Shown here: piece after piece, positions 49,041 through 62,702 of the stretch
Numbering within the stretch: position 1 is the stretch's first letter
How the letters are laid out: the number at the start of each line of letters is the position of its first letter
NCBI RefSeq assembly: GCF_963576545.1
Contig: NW_026870394.1
Span: 248,001-312,000 of the forward strand
DNA: 64,000 bases
Direction: 5' to 3'
From: Limanda limanda
Taxonomy: Eukaryota; Chordata; Actinopteri; Pleuronectiformes; Pleuronectidae
The notes under the pieces: model-generated
Seen by the model: only the letters and a program-made list of their open reading frames with translations
The model's database searches: none
Told to the model about the DNA's origin: nothing
Position numbers and translations under genes: made by a program

Positions 49041-50351
49041 ATCGATGCGCGCTACCCCATTTAGTGGGGGTAGAGCCTACTTGCAAGTCTCTCCGACCTT
49101 CACAAAAAAAGTTATTCAAGAATATCTCTTTCTCCTATGTGCTTTCATCCCTAACCCTAACCCTAACCCTTCCGAAAGTCGGAGAAGCTCAAGGATGGTA
49201 CCGATCGATGCGCGCAACCCCATTTAGTGGGGGTAGAGCCTACTTGCAAGTCTCTCCGACCTTCACAAAAAAAGTTATTCAAGAATATCTCCTCAGATTT
49301 GGGGGAATTTCGTCGGTCGACCTCTTCCGAAGGTCTTACAAGCTCGGGGATGGTACCAATCGATCCGCAGGACCCAAATTAGTCCAGATGCAACCACTTT
49401 CCAAGTCTCTCCGACCTTCACAAAAAAAGTTATTCAAGAATATCTCTTTCTCCTATGTGCTTTCATCCCTAACCCTAACCCTAACCCTTCCGAAAGTCGG
49501 AGAAGCTCAAGGATGGTACCGATCGATGCGCGCTACCCCATTTAGTGGGGGTAGAGCCTACTTGCAAGTCTCTCCGACCTTCACAAAAAAAGTTATTCAA
49601 GAATATCTCTTTCTCCTATGTGCTTTCATCCCTAACCCTAACCCTAACCCTTCCGAAAGTCGGAGAAGCTCAAGGATGGTACCGATCGATGTGCGCTACC
49701 CCATTTAGTGGGGGTAGAGCCTACTTGCAAGTCTCTCCGACCTTCACAAAAAAAGTTATTCAAGAATATCTCTTTCTCCTATGTGCTTTCATCCCTAACC
49801 CTAACCCTAACCCTTCCGAAAGTCGGAGAAGCTCAAGGATGGTACCGATCGATGCGCGTTACCCCATTTAGTGGGGGTAGAGCCTACTTGCAAGTCTCTC
49901 CGACCTTCACAAAAAAAGTTATTCAAGAATATCTCTTTCTCCTATGTGCTTTCATCCCTAACCCTAACCCTAACCCTTCCGAAAGTCGGAGAAGCTCAAG
50001 GATGGTACCGATCGATGCGCGCTACCCCATTTAGTGGGGGTAGAGCCTACTTGCAAGTCTCTCCGACCTTCACAAAAAAAGTTATTCAAGAATATCTCCT
50101 CAGATTTGGGGGAATTTCGTCGGTCGACCTCTTCCGAAGGTCGTACAAGCTCGGGGATGGTACCAATCGATCTGCAGGACCCAAATTAGTCCAGATGCAA
50201 CCACTTTCCAAGTCTCTCCGACCTTCACAAAAAAAGTTATTCAAGAATATCTCTTTCTCCTATGTGCTTTCATCCCTAACCCTAACCCTAACCCTTCCGA
50301 AAGTCGGAGAAGCTCAAGGATGGTACCGATCGATGCGCGCTACCCCATTTA

Positions 50352-51638
50352 GTGGGGGTAGAGCCTACTTGCAAGTCTCTCCGACCTTCACAAAAAAAGT
50401 TATTCAAGAATATCTCTTTCTCCTATGTGCTTTCATCCCTAACCCTAACCCTAACCCTTCCGAAAGTCGGAGAAGCTCAAGGATGGTACCGATCGATGCG
50501 CGCAACCCCATTTAGTGGGGGTAGAGCCTACTTGCAAGTCTCTCCGACCTTCACAAAAAAAGTTATTCAAGAATATCTCCTCAGATTTGGGGGAATTTCG
50601 TCGGTCGACCTCTTCCGAAGGTCGTACAAGCTCGGGGATGGTACCAATCGATCCGCAGGACCCAAATTAGTCCAGATGCAACCACTTTTCAAGTCTCTCC
50701 GACCTTCACAAAAAAAGTTATTCAAGAATATCTCTTTCTCCTATGTGCTTTCATCCCTAACCCTAACCCTAACCCTTCCGAAAGTCGGAGAAGCTCAAGG
50801 ATGGTACCGATCGATGCGCGCTACCCCATTTAGTGGGGGTAGAGCCTACTTGCAAGTCTCTCCGACCTTCACAAAAAAAGTTATTCAAGAATATCTCTTT
50901 CTCCTATGTGCTTTCATCCCTAACCCTAACCCTAACCCTTCCGAAAGTCGGAGAAGCTCAAGGATGGTACCGATCGATGCGCGCTACCCCATTTAGTGGG
51001 GGTAGAGCCTACTTGCAAGTCTCTCCGACCTTCACAAAAAAAGTTATTCAAGAATATCTCTTTCTCCTATGTGCTTTCATCCCTAACCCTAACCCTAACC
51101 CTTCCGAAAGTCGGAGAAGCTCAAGGATGGTACCGATCGATGCGCGCTACCACATTTAGTGGGGGTAGAGCCTACTTGCAAGTCTCTCCGACCTTCACAA
51201 AAAAGTTATTCAAGAATATCTCTTTCTCCTATGTGCTTTCATCCCTAACCCTAACCCTAACCCTTCCGAAAGTCGGAGAAGCTCAAGGATGGTACCGATC
51301 GATGCGCGCAACCCCATTTAGTGGGGGTAGAGCCTACTTGCAAGTCTCTCCGACCTTCACAAAAAAAGTAATTCAAGAATATCTCCTCAGATTTGGGGGA
51401 ATTTCGTCGGTCGACCTCTTCCGAAGGTCGTACAAGCTCGGGGATGGTACCAATCGATCTGCAGGACCCAAATTAGTCCAGATGCAACCACTTTCCAAGT
51501 CTCTCCGACCTTCACAAAAAAAGTTATTCAAGAATATCTCTTTCTCCTATGTGCTTTCATCCCTAACCCTAACCCTAACCCTTCCGAAAGTCGGAGAAGC
51601 TCAAGGATGGTACCGATCGATGCGCGCTACACCATTTA
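50352..51638 (+). repeat. Block 7, copy 1 (1,287 bp; 6A+2B minus 1 bp)
   Basis: Contains CACTTTTCAAG (near 50684), TACCACATTTAG (near 51150) and an A in which the A7 run is A6 (near 51200). All of these recur 1,287 bp later. Confidence 0.88.
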
Positions 51639-52925
51639 GTGGGGGTAGAGCCTACTTGCAAGTCTCTCCGACCTTCACAAAAAAAGTTATTCAAGAATAT
51701 CTCTTTCTCCTATGTGCTTTCATCCCTAACCCTAACCCTAACCCTTCCGAAAGTCGGAGAAGCTCAAGGATGGTACCGATCGATGCGCGCAACCCCATTT
51801 AGTGGGGGTAGAGCCTACTTGCAAGTCTCTCCGACCTTCACAAAAAAAGTTATTCAAGAATATCTCCTCAGATTTGGGGGAATTTCGTCGGTCGACCTCT
51901 TCCGAAGGTCGTACAAGCTCGGGGATGGTACCAATCGATCCGCAGGACCCAAATTAGTCCAGATGCAACCACTTTTCAAGTCTCTCCGACCTTCACAAAA
52001 AAAGTTATTCAAGAATATCTCTTTCTCCTATGTGCTTTCATCCCTAACCCTAACCCTAACCCTTCCGAAAGTCGGAGAAGCTCAAGGATGGTACCGATCG
52101 ATGCGCGCTACCCCATTTAGTGGGGGTAGAGCCTACTTGCAAGTCTCTCCGACCTTCACAAAAAAAGTTATTCAAGAATATCTCTTTCTCCTATGTGCTT
52201 TCATCCCTAACCCTAACCCTAACCCTTCCGAAAGTCGGAGAAGCTCAAGGATGGTACCGATCGATGCGCGCTACCCCATTTAGTGGGGGTAGAGCCTACT
52301 TGCAAGTCTCTCCGACCTTCACAAAAAAAGTTATTCAAGAATATCTCTTTCTCCTATGTGCTTTCATCCCTAACCCTAACCCTAACCCTTCCGAAAGTCG
52401 GAGAAGCTCAAGGATGGAACCGATCGATGCGCGCTACCACATTTAGTGGGGGTAGAGCCTACTTGCAAGTCTCTCCGACCTTCACAAAAAAGTTATTCAA
52501 GAATATCTCTTTCTCCTATGTGCTTTCATCCCTAACCCTAACCCTAACCCTTCCGAAAGTCGGAGAAGCTCAATGATGGTACCGATCGATGCGCGCAACC
52601 CCATTTAGTGGGGGTAGAGCCTACTTGCAAGTCTCTCCGACCTTCACAAAAAAAGTAATTCAAGAATATCTCCTCAGATTTGGGGGAATTTCGTCGGTCG
52701 ACCTCTTCCGAAGGTCGTACAAGCTCGGGGATGGTACCAATCGATCTGCAGGACCCAAATTAGTCCAGATGCAACCACTTTCCAAGTCTCTCCGACCTTC
52801 ACAAAAAAAGTTATTCAAGAATATCTCTTTCTCCTATGTGCTTTCATCCCTAACCCTAACCCTAACCCTTCCGAAAGTCGGAGAAGCTCAAGGATGGTAC
52901 CGATCGATGCGCGCTACCCCATTTA
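51639..52925 (+). repeat. Block 7, copy 2
   Basis: Directly abutting copy with the same A6 deletion (near 52485), TACCACATTTAG and GTAATTC. Private changes are GGATGGAACC near 52416 and CAATGATGG near 52573. Confidence 0.88.
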
Positions 52926-53907
52926 GTGGGGGTAGAGCCTACTTGCAAGTCTCTCCGACCTTCAAAAAAAAAGTTATTCAAGAATATCTCTTTCTCCTAT
53001 GTGCTTTCATCCCTAACCCTAACCCTAACCCTTCCGAAAGTCGGAGAAGCTCAAGGATGGTACCGATCGATGCGCGCAACCCCATTTAGTGGGGGTAGAG
53101 CCTACTTGCAAGTCTCTCCGACCTTCACAAAAAAAGTTATTCAAGAATATCTCCTCAGATTTGGGGGAATTTCGTCGGTCGACCTCTTTCGAAGGTCGTA
53201 CAAGCTCGGGGATGGTACCAATCGATCCGCAGGACCCAAATTAGTCCAGATGCAACCACTTTCCAAGTCTCTCCGACCTTCACAAAAAAAGTTATTCAAG
53301 AATATCTCTTTCTCCTATGTGCTTTCATCCCTAACCCTAACCCTTCCGAAAGTCGGAGAAGCTCAAGGATGGTACCGATCGATGCGCGCTACCCCATTTA
53401 GTGGGGGTAGAGCCTACTTGCAAGTCTCTCCGACCTTCACAAAAAAAGTTATTCAAGAATATCTCTTTCTCCTATGTGCTTTCATCCCTAACCCTAACCC
53501 TAACCCTTCCGAAAGTCGGAGAAGCTCAAGGATGGTACCGATCGATGCGCGCTACCCCATTTAGTGGGGGTAGAGCCTACTTGCAAGTCTCTCCGACCTT
53601 CACAAAAAAAGTTATTCAAGAATATCTCTTTCTCCTATGTGCTTTCATCCCTAACCCTAACCCTAACCCTTCCGAAAGTCGGAGAAGCTCAAGGATGGTA
53701 CCGATCGATGCGCGCTACCCCATTTAGTGGGGGTAGAGCCTACTTGCAAGTCTCTCCGACCTTCACAAAAAAAGTTATTCAAGAATATCTCTTTCTCCTA
53801 TGTGCTTTCATCCCTAACCCTAACCCTAACCCTTCCGAAAGTCGGAGAAGCTCAAGGATGGTACCGATCGATGCGCGCAACCCCATTTAGTGGGAGTAGA
53901 GCCTACT
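52610..53907 (+). repeat. Block 8, copy 1
   Basis: GTAATTC (52655), GATCTGCAGG (52743), CTTCAAAAAAAAAG (near 52963), CTTTCGAAGG (near 53187), a contracted tract (53329) and GGGAGTAG (near 53894) all recur 10,093 bp downstream. Confidence 0.88.
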
Positions 53908-56769
53908 TGCAAGTCTCTCCGACCTTCACAAAAAAAGTTATTCAAGAATATCTCCTCAGATTTGGGGGAATTTCGTCGGTCGACCTCTTCCGAAGGTCGT
54001 ACAAGCTCGGGGATGGTACCAATCGATCCGCAGGACCCAAATTAGTCCAGATGCAACCACTTTCCAAGTCTCTCCGACCTTCACAAAAAAAGTTATTCAA
54101 GAATATCTCTTTCTCCTATGTGCTTTCATCCCTAACCCTAACCCTAACCCTTCCGAAAGTCGGAGAAGCTCAAGGATGGTACCGATCGATGCGCGCTACC
54201 CCATTTAGTGGGAGTAGAGCCTACTTGCAAGTCTCTCCGACCTTCACAAAAAAAGTTATTCAAGAATATCTCTTTCTCCTATGTGCTTTCATCCCTAACC
54301 CTAACCCTAACCCTTCCGAAAGTCGGAGAAGCTCAAGGATGGTACCGATCGATGCGCGCAACCCCATTTAGTGGGGGTAGAGCCTACTTGCAAGTCTCTC
54401 CGACCTTCACAAAAAAAGTTATTCAAGAATATCTCCTCAGATTTGGGGGAATTTCGTCGGTCGACCTCTTCCGAAGGTCGTACAAGCTCGCGGATGGTAC
54501 CAATCGATCCGCAGGACCCAAATTAGTCCAGATGCAACCACTTTCCAAGTCTCTCCGACCTTCACAAAAAAAGTTATTCAAGAATATCTCTTTCTCCTAT
54601 GTGCTTTCATCCCTAACCCTAACCCTAACCCTTCCGAAAGTCGGAGAAGCTCAAGGATGGTACCGATCGATGCGCGCAACCCCATTTAGTGGGGGTAGAG
54701 CCTACTTGCAAGTCTCTCCGACCTTCACAAAAAAAGTTATTCAAGAATATCTCCTCAGATTTGGGGGAATTTCGTCGGTCGACCTCTTTCGAAGGTCGTA
54801 CAAGCTCGGGGATGGTACCAATCGATCCGCAGGACCCAAATTAGTCCAGATGCAACCACTTTCCAAGTCTCTCCGACCTTCACAAAAAAAGTTATTCAAG
54901 AATATCTCTTTCTCCTATGTGCTTTCATCCCTAACCCTAACCCTTCCGAAAGTCGGAGAAGCTCAAGGATGGTACCGATCGATGCGCGCTACCCCATTTA
55001 GTGGGGGTAGAGCCTACTTGCAAGTCTCTCAGACCTTCACAAAAAAAGTTATTCAAGAATATCTCCTCAGATTTGGGGGAATTTCGTCGGTCGACCTCTT
55101 CCGAAGGTCGTACAAGCTCGGGGATGGTACCAATCGATCTGCAGGACCCAAATTAGTCCAGATGCAACCACTTTCCAAGTCTCTCCGACCTTCACAAAAA
55201 AAGTTATTCAAGAATATCTCTTTCTCCTATGTGCTTTCATCCCTAACCCTAACCCTAACCCTTCCGAAAGTCGGAGAAGCTCAAGGTTGGTACCGATCGA
55301 TGCGCGCTACCCCATTTAGTGGGGGCAGAGCCTACTTGCAAGTCTCTCCGACCTTCACAAAAAAAGTTATTCAAGAATATCTCTTTCTCCTATGTGCTTT
55401 CATCCCTAACCCTAACCCTAACCCTTCCGAAAGTCGGAGAAGCTCAAGGATGGTACCGATCGATGCGCGCTACCCCATTTAGTGGGGGTAGAGCCTACTT
55501 GCAAGTCTCTCCGACCTTCACAAAAAAAGTTATTCAAGAATATCTCTTTCTCCTATGTGCTTTCATCCCTAACCCTAACCCTAACCCTTCCGAAAGTCGG
55601 AGAAGCTCAAGGATGGTACCGATCGATGCGCGCTACCCCATTTAGTGGGGGTAGAGCCTACTTGCAAGTCTCTCCGACCTTCACAAAAAAAGTTATTCAA
55701 GAATATCTCTTTCTCCTATGTGCTTTCATCCCTAACCCTAACCCTAACCCTTCCGAAAGTCGGAGAAGCTCAAGGATGGTACCGATCGATGCGCGCTACC
55801 CCATTTAGTGGGGGTAGAGCCTACTTGCAAGTCTCTCCGACCTTCACAAAAAAAGTTATTCAAGAATATCTCTTTCTCCTATGTGCTTTCATCCCTAACC
55901 CTAACCCTAACCCTTCCGAAAGTCGGAGAAGCTCAAGGATGGTACCGATCGATGCGCGCAACCCCATTTAGTGGGGGTAGAGCCTACTTGCAAGTCTCTC
56001 CGACCTTCACAAAAAAAGTTATTCAAGAATATCTCCTCAGATTTGGGGGAATTTCGTCGGTCGACCTCTTCCGAAGGTCGTACAAGCTCGGGGATGGTAC
56101 CAATCGATCCGCAGGACCCAAATTAGTCCAGATGCAACCACTTTCCAAGTCTCTCCGACCTTCACAAAAAAAGTTATTCAAGAATATCTCTTTCTCCTAT
56201 GTGCTTTCATCCCTAACCCTAACCCTAACCCTTCCGAAAGTCGGAGAAGCTCAAGGATGGTACCGATCGATGCGCGCTACCCCATTTAGTGGGAGTAGAG
56301 CCTACTTGCAAGTCTCTCCGACCTTCACAAAAAAAGTTATTCAAGAATATCTCTTTCTCCTATGTGCTTTCATCCCTAACCCTAACCCTAACCCTTCCGA
56401 AAGTCGGAGAAGCTCAAGGATGGTACCGATCGATGCGCGCAACCCCATTTAGTGGGAGTAGAGCCTACTTGCAAGTCTCTCCGACCTTCACAAAAAAAGT
56501 TATTCAAGAATATCTCCTCAGATTTGGGGGAATTTCGTCGGTCGACCTCTTCCGAAGGTCGTACAAGCTCGCGGATGGTACCAATCGATCCGCAGGACCC
56601 AAATTAGTCCAGATGCAACCACTTTCCAAGTCTCTCCGACCTTCACAAAAAAAGTTATTCAAGAATATCTCTTTCTCCTATGTGCTTTCATCCCTAACCC
56701 TAACCCTAACCCTTCCGAAAGTCGGAGAAGCTCAAGGATGGTACCGATCGATGCGCGCTACCCCATTTA

Positions 56770-59700
56770 GTGGGGGTAGAGCCTACTTGCAAGTCTCTCC
56801 GACCTTCACAAAAAAAGTTATTCAAGAATATCTCTTTCTCCTATGTGCTTTCATCCCTAACCCTAACCCTAACCCTTCCGAAAGTCGGAAAAGCTCAAGG
56901 ATGGTACCGATCGATGCGCGCTACCCCATTTAGTGGGGGTAGAGCCTACTTGCAAGTCTCTCCGACCTTCACAAAAAAAGTTATTCAAGAATATCTCCTC
57001 AGATTTGGGGGAATTTCGTCGGTCGACCTCTTCCGAAGGTCGTACAAGCTCGGGGATGGTACCAATCGATCTGCAGGACACAAATTAGTCCAGATGCAAC
57101 CACTTTCCAAGTCTCTCCGACCTTCACAAAAAAAGTTATTCAAGAATATCTCTTTCTCCTATGTGCTTTCATCCCTAACCCTAACCCTAACCCTTCCGAA
57201 AGTCGGAGAAGCTCAAGGATGGTACCGATCGATGCGCGCTACCCCATTTAGTGGGGGTAGAGCCTACTTGCAAGTCTCTCCGACCTTCACAAAAAAAGTT
57301 ATTCAAGAATATCTCTTTCTCCTATGTGCTTTCATCCCTAACCCTAACCCTAACCCTTCCGAAAGTCGGAGAAGCTCAAGGATGGTACCGATCGATGCGC
57401 GCAACCCCATTTAGTGGGGGTAGAGCCTACTTGCAAGTCTCTCCGACCTTCACAAAAAAAGTTATTCAAGAATATCTCCTCAGATTTGGGGGAATTTCGT
57501 CGGTCGACCTCTTCCGAAGGTCGTACAAGCTCGGGGATGGTACCAATCGATCCGCAGGACCCAAATTAATCCAGATGCAACCACTTTCCAAGTCTCTCCG
57601 ACCTTCACAAAAAAAGTTATTCAAGAATATCTCTTTCTCCTATGTGCTTTCATCCCTAACCCTAACCCTAACCCTTCCGAAAGTCGGAGAAGCTCAAGGA
57701 TGGTACCGATCGATGCGCGCTACCCCATTTAGTGGGGGTAGAGCCTACTTGCAAGTCTCTCCGACCTTCACAAAAAAAGTTATTCAAGAATATCTCTTTC
57801 TCCTATGTGCTTTCATCCCTAACCCTAACCCTTCCGAAAGTCGGAGAAGCTCAAGGATGGTACCGATCGATGCGCGCTACCCCATTTAGTGGGGGTAGAG
57901 CCTACTTGCAAGTCTCTCCGACCTTCACAAAAAACGTTATTCAAGAATATCTCTTTCTCCTATGTGCTTTCATCCCTAACCCTAACCCTAACCCTTCCGA
58001 AAGTCGGAGAAGCTCAAGGATGGTACCGATCGATGCGCGCTACCACATTTAGTGGGGGTAGAGCCTACTTGCAAGTCTCTCCGACCTTCACAAAAAAAGT
58101 TATTCAAGAATATCTCTTTCTCCTATGTGCTTTCATCCCTAACCCTAACCCTAACCCTTCCGAAAGTCGGAGAAGCTCAAGGATGGTACCGATCGATGCG
58201 CGCAACCCCATTTAGTGGGGGTAGAGCCTACTTGCAAGTCTCTCCGACCTTCACAAAAAAAGTAATTCAAGAATATCTCCTCAGATTTGGGGGAATTTCG
58301 TCGGTCGACCTCTTCCGAAGGTCGTACAAGCTCGGGGATGGTACCAATCGATCCGCAGGACCCAAATTAGTCCAGATGCAACCACTTTCCAAGTCTCTCC
58401 GACCTTCACAAAAAAAGTTATTCAAGAATATCTCTTTCTCCTATGTGCTTTCATCCCTAACCCTAACCCTAACCCTTCCGAAAGTCGGAGAAGCTCAAGG
58501 ATGGTACCGATCGATGCGCGCTACCCCATTTAGTGGGAGTAGAGCCTACTTGCAAGTCTCTCCGACCTTCACAAAAAAAGTTATTCAAGAATATCTCTTT
58601 CTCCTATGTGCTTTCATCCCTAACCCTAACCCTAACCCTTCCGAAAGTCGGAGAAGCTCAAGGATGGTACCGATCGATGCGCGCAACCCCATTTAGTGGG
58701 GGTAGAGCCTACTTGCAAGTCTCTCCGACCTTCACAAAAAAAGTTATTCAAGAATATCTCCTCAGATTTGGGGGAATTTCGTCGGTCGACCTCTTCCGAA
58801 GGTCGTACAAGCTCGGGGATGGTACCAATCGATCCGCAGGACCCAAATTAGTCCAGATGCAACCACTTTCCAAGTCTCTCCGACCTTCACAAAAAAAGTT
58901 ATTCAAGAATATCTCTTTCTCCTATGTGCTTTCATCCCTAACCCTAACCCTAACCCTTCCGAAAGTCGGAGAAGCTCAAGGATGGTACCGATCGATGCGC
59001 GCTACCCCATTTAGTGGGGGTAGAGCCTACTTGCAAGTCTCTCCGACCTTCACAAAAAAAGTTATTCAAGAATATCTCTTTCTCCTATGTGCTTTCATCC
59101 CTAACCCTAACCCTAACCCTTCCGAAAGTCGGAGAAGCTCAAGGATGGTACTGATCGATGCGCGCTACCCCATTTAGTGGGGGTAGAGCCTACTTGCAAG
59201 TCTCTCCGACCTTCACAAAAAAAGTTATTCAAGAATATCTCTTTCTCCTATGTGCTTTCATCCCTAACCCTAACCCTAACCCTTCCGAAAGTCGGAAAAG
59301 CTCAAGGATGGTACCGATCGATGCGCGCTACCCCATTTAGTGGGGGTAGAGCCTACTTGCAAGTCTCTCCGACCTTCACAAAAAAAGTTATTCAAGAATA
59401 TCTCCTCAGATTTGGGGGAATTTCGTCGGTCGACCTCTTCCGAAGGTCGTACAAGCTCGGGGATGGTACCAATCGATCCGCAGGACACAAATTAGTCCAG
59501 ATGCAACCACTTTCCAAGTCTCTCCGACCTTCACAAAAAAAGTTATTCAAGAATATCTCTTTCTCCTATGTGCTTTCATCCCTAACCCTAACCCTAACCC
59601 TTCCGAAAGTCGGAGAAGCTCAAGGATGGTACCGATCGATGCGCGCTACCCCATTTAGTGGGGGTATAGCCTACTTGCAAGTCTCTCCAACCTTCACAAA

Positions 59701-61752
59701 AAAAGTTATTCAAGAATATCTCCTCAGATTTGGGGGAATTTCGTCGGTCGACCTCTTCCGAAGGTCGTACAAGCTCGGGGATGGTACCAATCGATCCGCA
59801 GGACCCAAATTAGTCCAGATGCAACCACTTTCCAAGTCTCTCCGACCTTCACAAAAAAAGTTATTCAAGAATATCTCTTTCTCCTATGTGCTTTCATCCC
59901 TAACCCTAACCCTAACCCTTCCGAAAGTCGGAGAAGCTCAAGGATGGTACCGATCGATGCGCGCTACCCCATTTAGTGGGGGTAGAGCCTACTTGCAAGT
60001 CTCTCCGACCTTCACAAAAAAAGTTATTCAAGAATATCTCTTTCTCCTATGTGCTTTCATCCCTAACCCTAACCCTAACCCTTCCGAAAGTCGGAGAAGC
60101 TCAAGGATGGTACCGATCGATGCGCGCTACCCCATTTAGTGGGGGTAGAGCCTACTTGCAAGTCTCTCCGACCTTCACAAAAAAAGTTATTCAAGAATAT
60201 CTCTTTCTCCTATGTGCTTTCATCCCTAACCCTAACCCTAACCCTTCCGAAAGTCGGAAAAGCTCAAGGATGGTACCGATCGATGCGCGCTACCCCATTT
60301 AGTGGGGGTAGAGCCTACTTGCAAGTCTCTCCGACCTTCACAAAAAAAGTTATTCAAGAATATCTCCTCAGATTTGGGGGAATTTCGTCGGTCGACCTCT
60401 TCCGAAGGTCGTACAAGCTCGGGGATGGTACCAATCGATCCGCAGGACACAAATTAGTCCAGATGCAACCACTTTCCAAGTCTCTCCGACCTTCACAAAA
60501 AAAGTTATTCAAGAATATCTCTTTCTCCTATGTGCTTTCATCCCTAACCCTAACCCTAACCCTTCCGAAAGTCGGAGAAGCTCAAGGATGGTACCGATCG
60601 ATGCGCGCTACCCCATTTAGTGGGGGTAGAGCCTACTTGCAAGTCTCTCCGACCTTCACAAAAAAAGTTATTCAAGAATATCGCTTTCTCCTATGTGCTT
60701 TCATCCCTAACCCTAACCCTAACCCTTCCGAAAGTCGGAGAAGCTCAAGGATGGTACCGATCGATGCGCGCAACCCCATTTAGTGGGGGTAGAGCCTACT
60801 TGCAAGTCTCTCCGACCTTCACAAAAAAAGTTATTCAAGAATATCTCCTCAGATTTGGGGGAATTTCGTCGGTCGACCTCTTCCGAAGGTCGTACAAGCT
60901 CGGGGATGGTACCAATCGATCCGCAGGACACAAATTAGTCCAGATGCAACCACTTTCCAAGTCTCTCCGACCTTCACAAAAAAAGTTATTCAAGAATATC
61001 TCTTTCTCCTATGTGCTTTCATCCCTAACCCTAACCCTAACCCTTCCGAAAGTCGGAAAAGCTCAAGGATGGTACCGATCGATGCGCGCTACCCCATTTA
61101 GTGGGGGTAGAGCCTACTTGCAAGTCTCTCCGACCTTCACAAAAAAAGTTATTCAAGAATATCTCCTCAGATTTGGGGGAATTTCGTCGGTCGACCTCTT
61201 CCGAAGGTCGTACAAGCTCGGGGATGGTACCAATCGATCCGCAGGACACAAATTAGTCCAGATGCAACCACTTTCCAAGTCTCTCCGACCTTCACAAAAA
61301 AAGTTATTCAAGAATATCTCTTTCTCCTATGTGCTTTCATCCCTAACCCTAACCCTAACCCTTCCGAAAGTCGGAGAAGCTCAAGGATGGTACCGATCGA
61401 TGCGCGCTACCCCATTTAGTGGGGGTAGAGCCTACTTGCAAGTCTCTCCGACCTTCACAAAAAAAGTTATTCAAGAATATCTCTTTCTCCTATGTGCTTT
61501 CATCCCTAACCCTAACCCTAACCCTTCCGAAAGTCGGAGAAGCTCAAGGATGGTACCGATCGATGCGCGCAACCCCATTTAGTGGGGGTAGAGCCTACTT
61601 GCAAGTCTCTCCGACCTTCACAAAAAAAGTTATTCAAGAATATCTCCTCAGATTTGGGGGAATTTCGTCGGTCGACCTCTTCCGAAGGTCGTACAAGCTC
61701 GGGGATGGTACCAATCGATCCGCAGGACACAAATTAGTCCAGATGCAACCAC
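56770..61752 (+). repeat. Local subfamily with private A and B variants
   Basis: Six B monomers carry GGACACAAATT instead of GGACCCAAATT (near 57077, 59485, 60446, 60927, 61246 and 61727). Four A monomers carry AGTCGGAAAAG instead of AGTCGGAGAAG (near 56888, 59296, 60257 and 61056). The B variant is seen nowhere else in the window, and the A variant otherwise only near 34087. The repeats at 59177 and 60139 are 962 bp apart (4A+2B). This marks a recent short-range amplification. Confidence 0.85.
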
Positions 61753-62702
61753 TTTCCAAGTCTCTCCGACCTTCACAAAAAAAGTTATTCAAGAATATCT
61801 CTTTCTCCTATGTGCTTTCATCCCTAACCCTAACCCTAACCCTTCCGAAAGTCGGAGAAGCTCAAGGATGGTACCGATCGATGCGCGCTACCCCATTTAG
61901 TGGGGGTAGAGCCTACTTGCAAGTCTCTCCGACCTTCACAAAAAAAGTTATTCAAGAATATCTCTTTCTCCTATGTGCTTTCATCCCTAACCCTAACCCT
62001 AACCCTTCCGAAAGTCGGAGAAGCTCAAGGATGGTACCGATCGATGCGCGCAACCCCATTTAGTGGGGGTAGAGCCTACTTGCAAGTCTCTCCGACCTTC
62101 ACAAAAAAAGTTATTCAAGAATATCTCCTCAGATTTGGGGGAATTTCGTCGGTCGACCTCTTCCGAAGGTCGTACAAGCTCGGGGATGGTACCAATCGAT
62201 CCGCAGGACCCAAATTAGTCCAGATGCAACCACTTTCCAAGTCTCTCCGACCTTCACAAAAAAAGTTATTCAAGAATATCTCTTTCTCCTATGTGCTTTC
62301 ATCCCTAACCCTAACCCTAACCCTTCCGAAAGTCGGAGAAGCTCAAGGATGGTACCGATCGATGCGCGCTACCCCATTTAGTGGGGGTAGAGCCTACTTG
62401 CAAGTCTCTCCGACCTTCACAAAAAAAGTTATTCAAGAATATCTCTTTCTCCTATGTGCTTTCATCCCTAACCCTAACCCTTCCGAAAGTCGGAGAAGCT
62501 CAAGGATGGTACCGATCGATGCGCGCTACCCCATTTAGTGGGGGTAGAGCCTACTTGCAAGTCTCTCCGACCTTCACAAAAAAAGTTATTCAAGAATATC
62601 TCTTTCTCCTATGTGCTTTCATCCCTAACTCTAACCCTAACCCTTCCGAAAGTCGGAGAAGCTCAAGGATGGTACCGATCGATGCGCGCTACCCCATTTA
62701 GT

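Noticed and set aside
56770..59176. A 2,407-bp repeat equal to the block 4 b-to-c offset
   Set aside because: The offset between 56770 and 59177 has the same composition (11A+4B minus 6 bp), but the order and markers differ after the first A-B pair. The equal length looks coincidental.
56869..61730. Six 70-codon open frames on the - strand
   Set aside because: They appear only where a B monomer has GGACACAAATT, which creates an ATG on the - strand (TGTGTCC context). They are satellite shadows, not genes.
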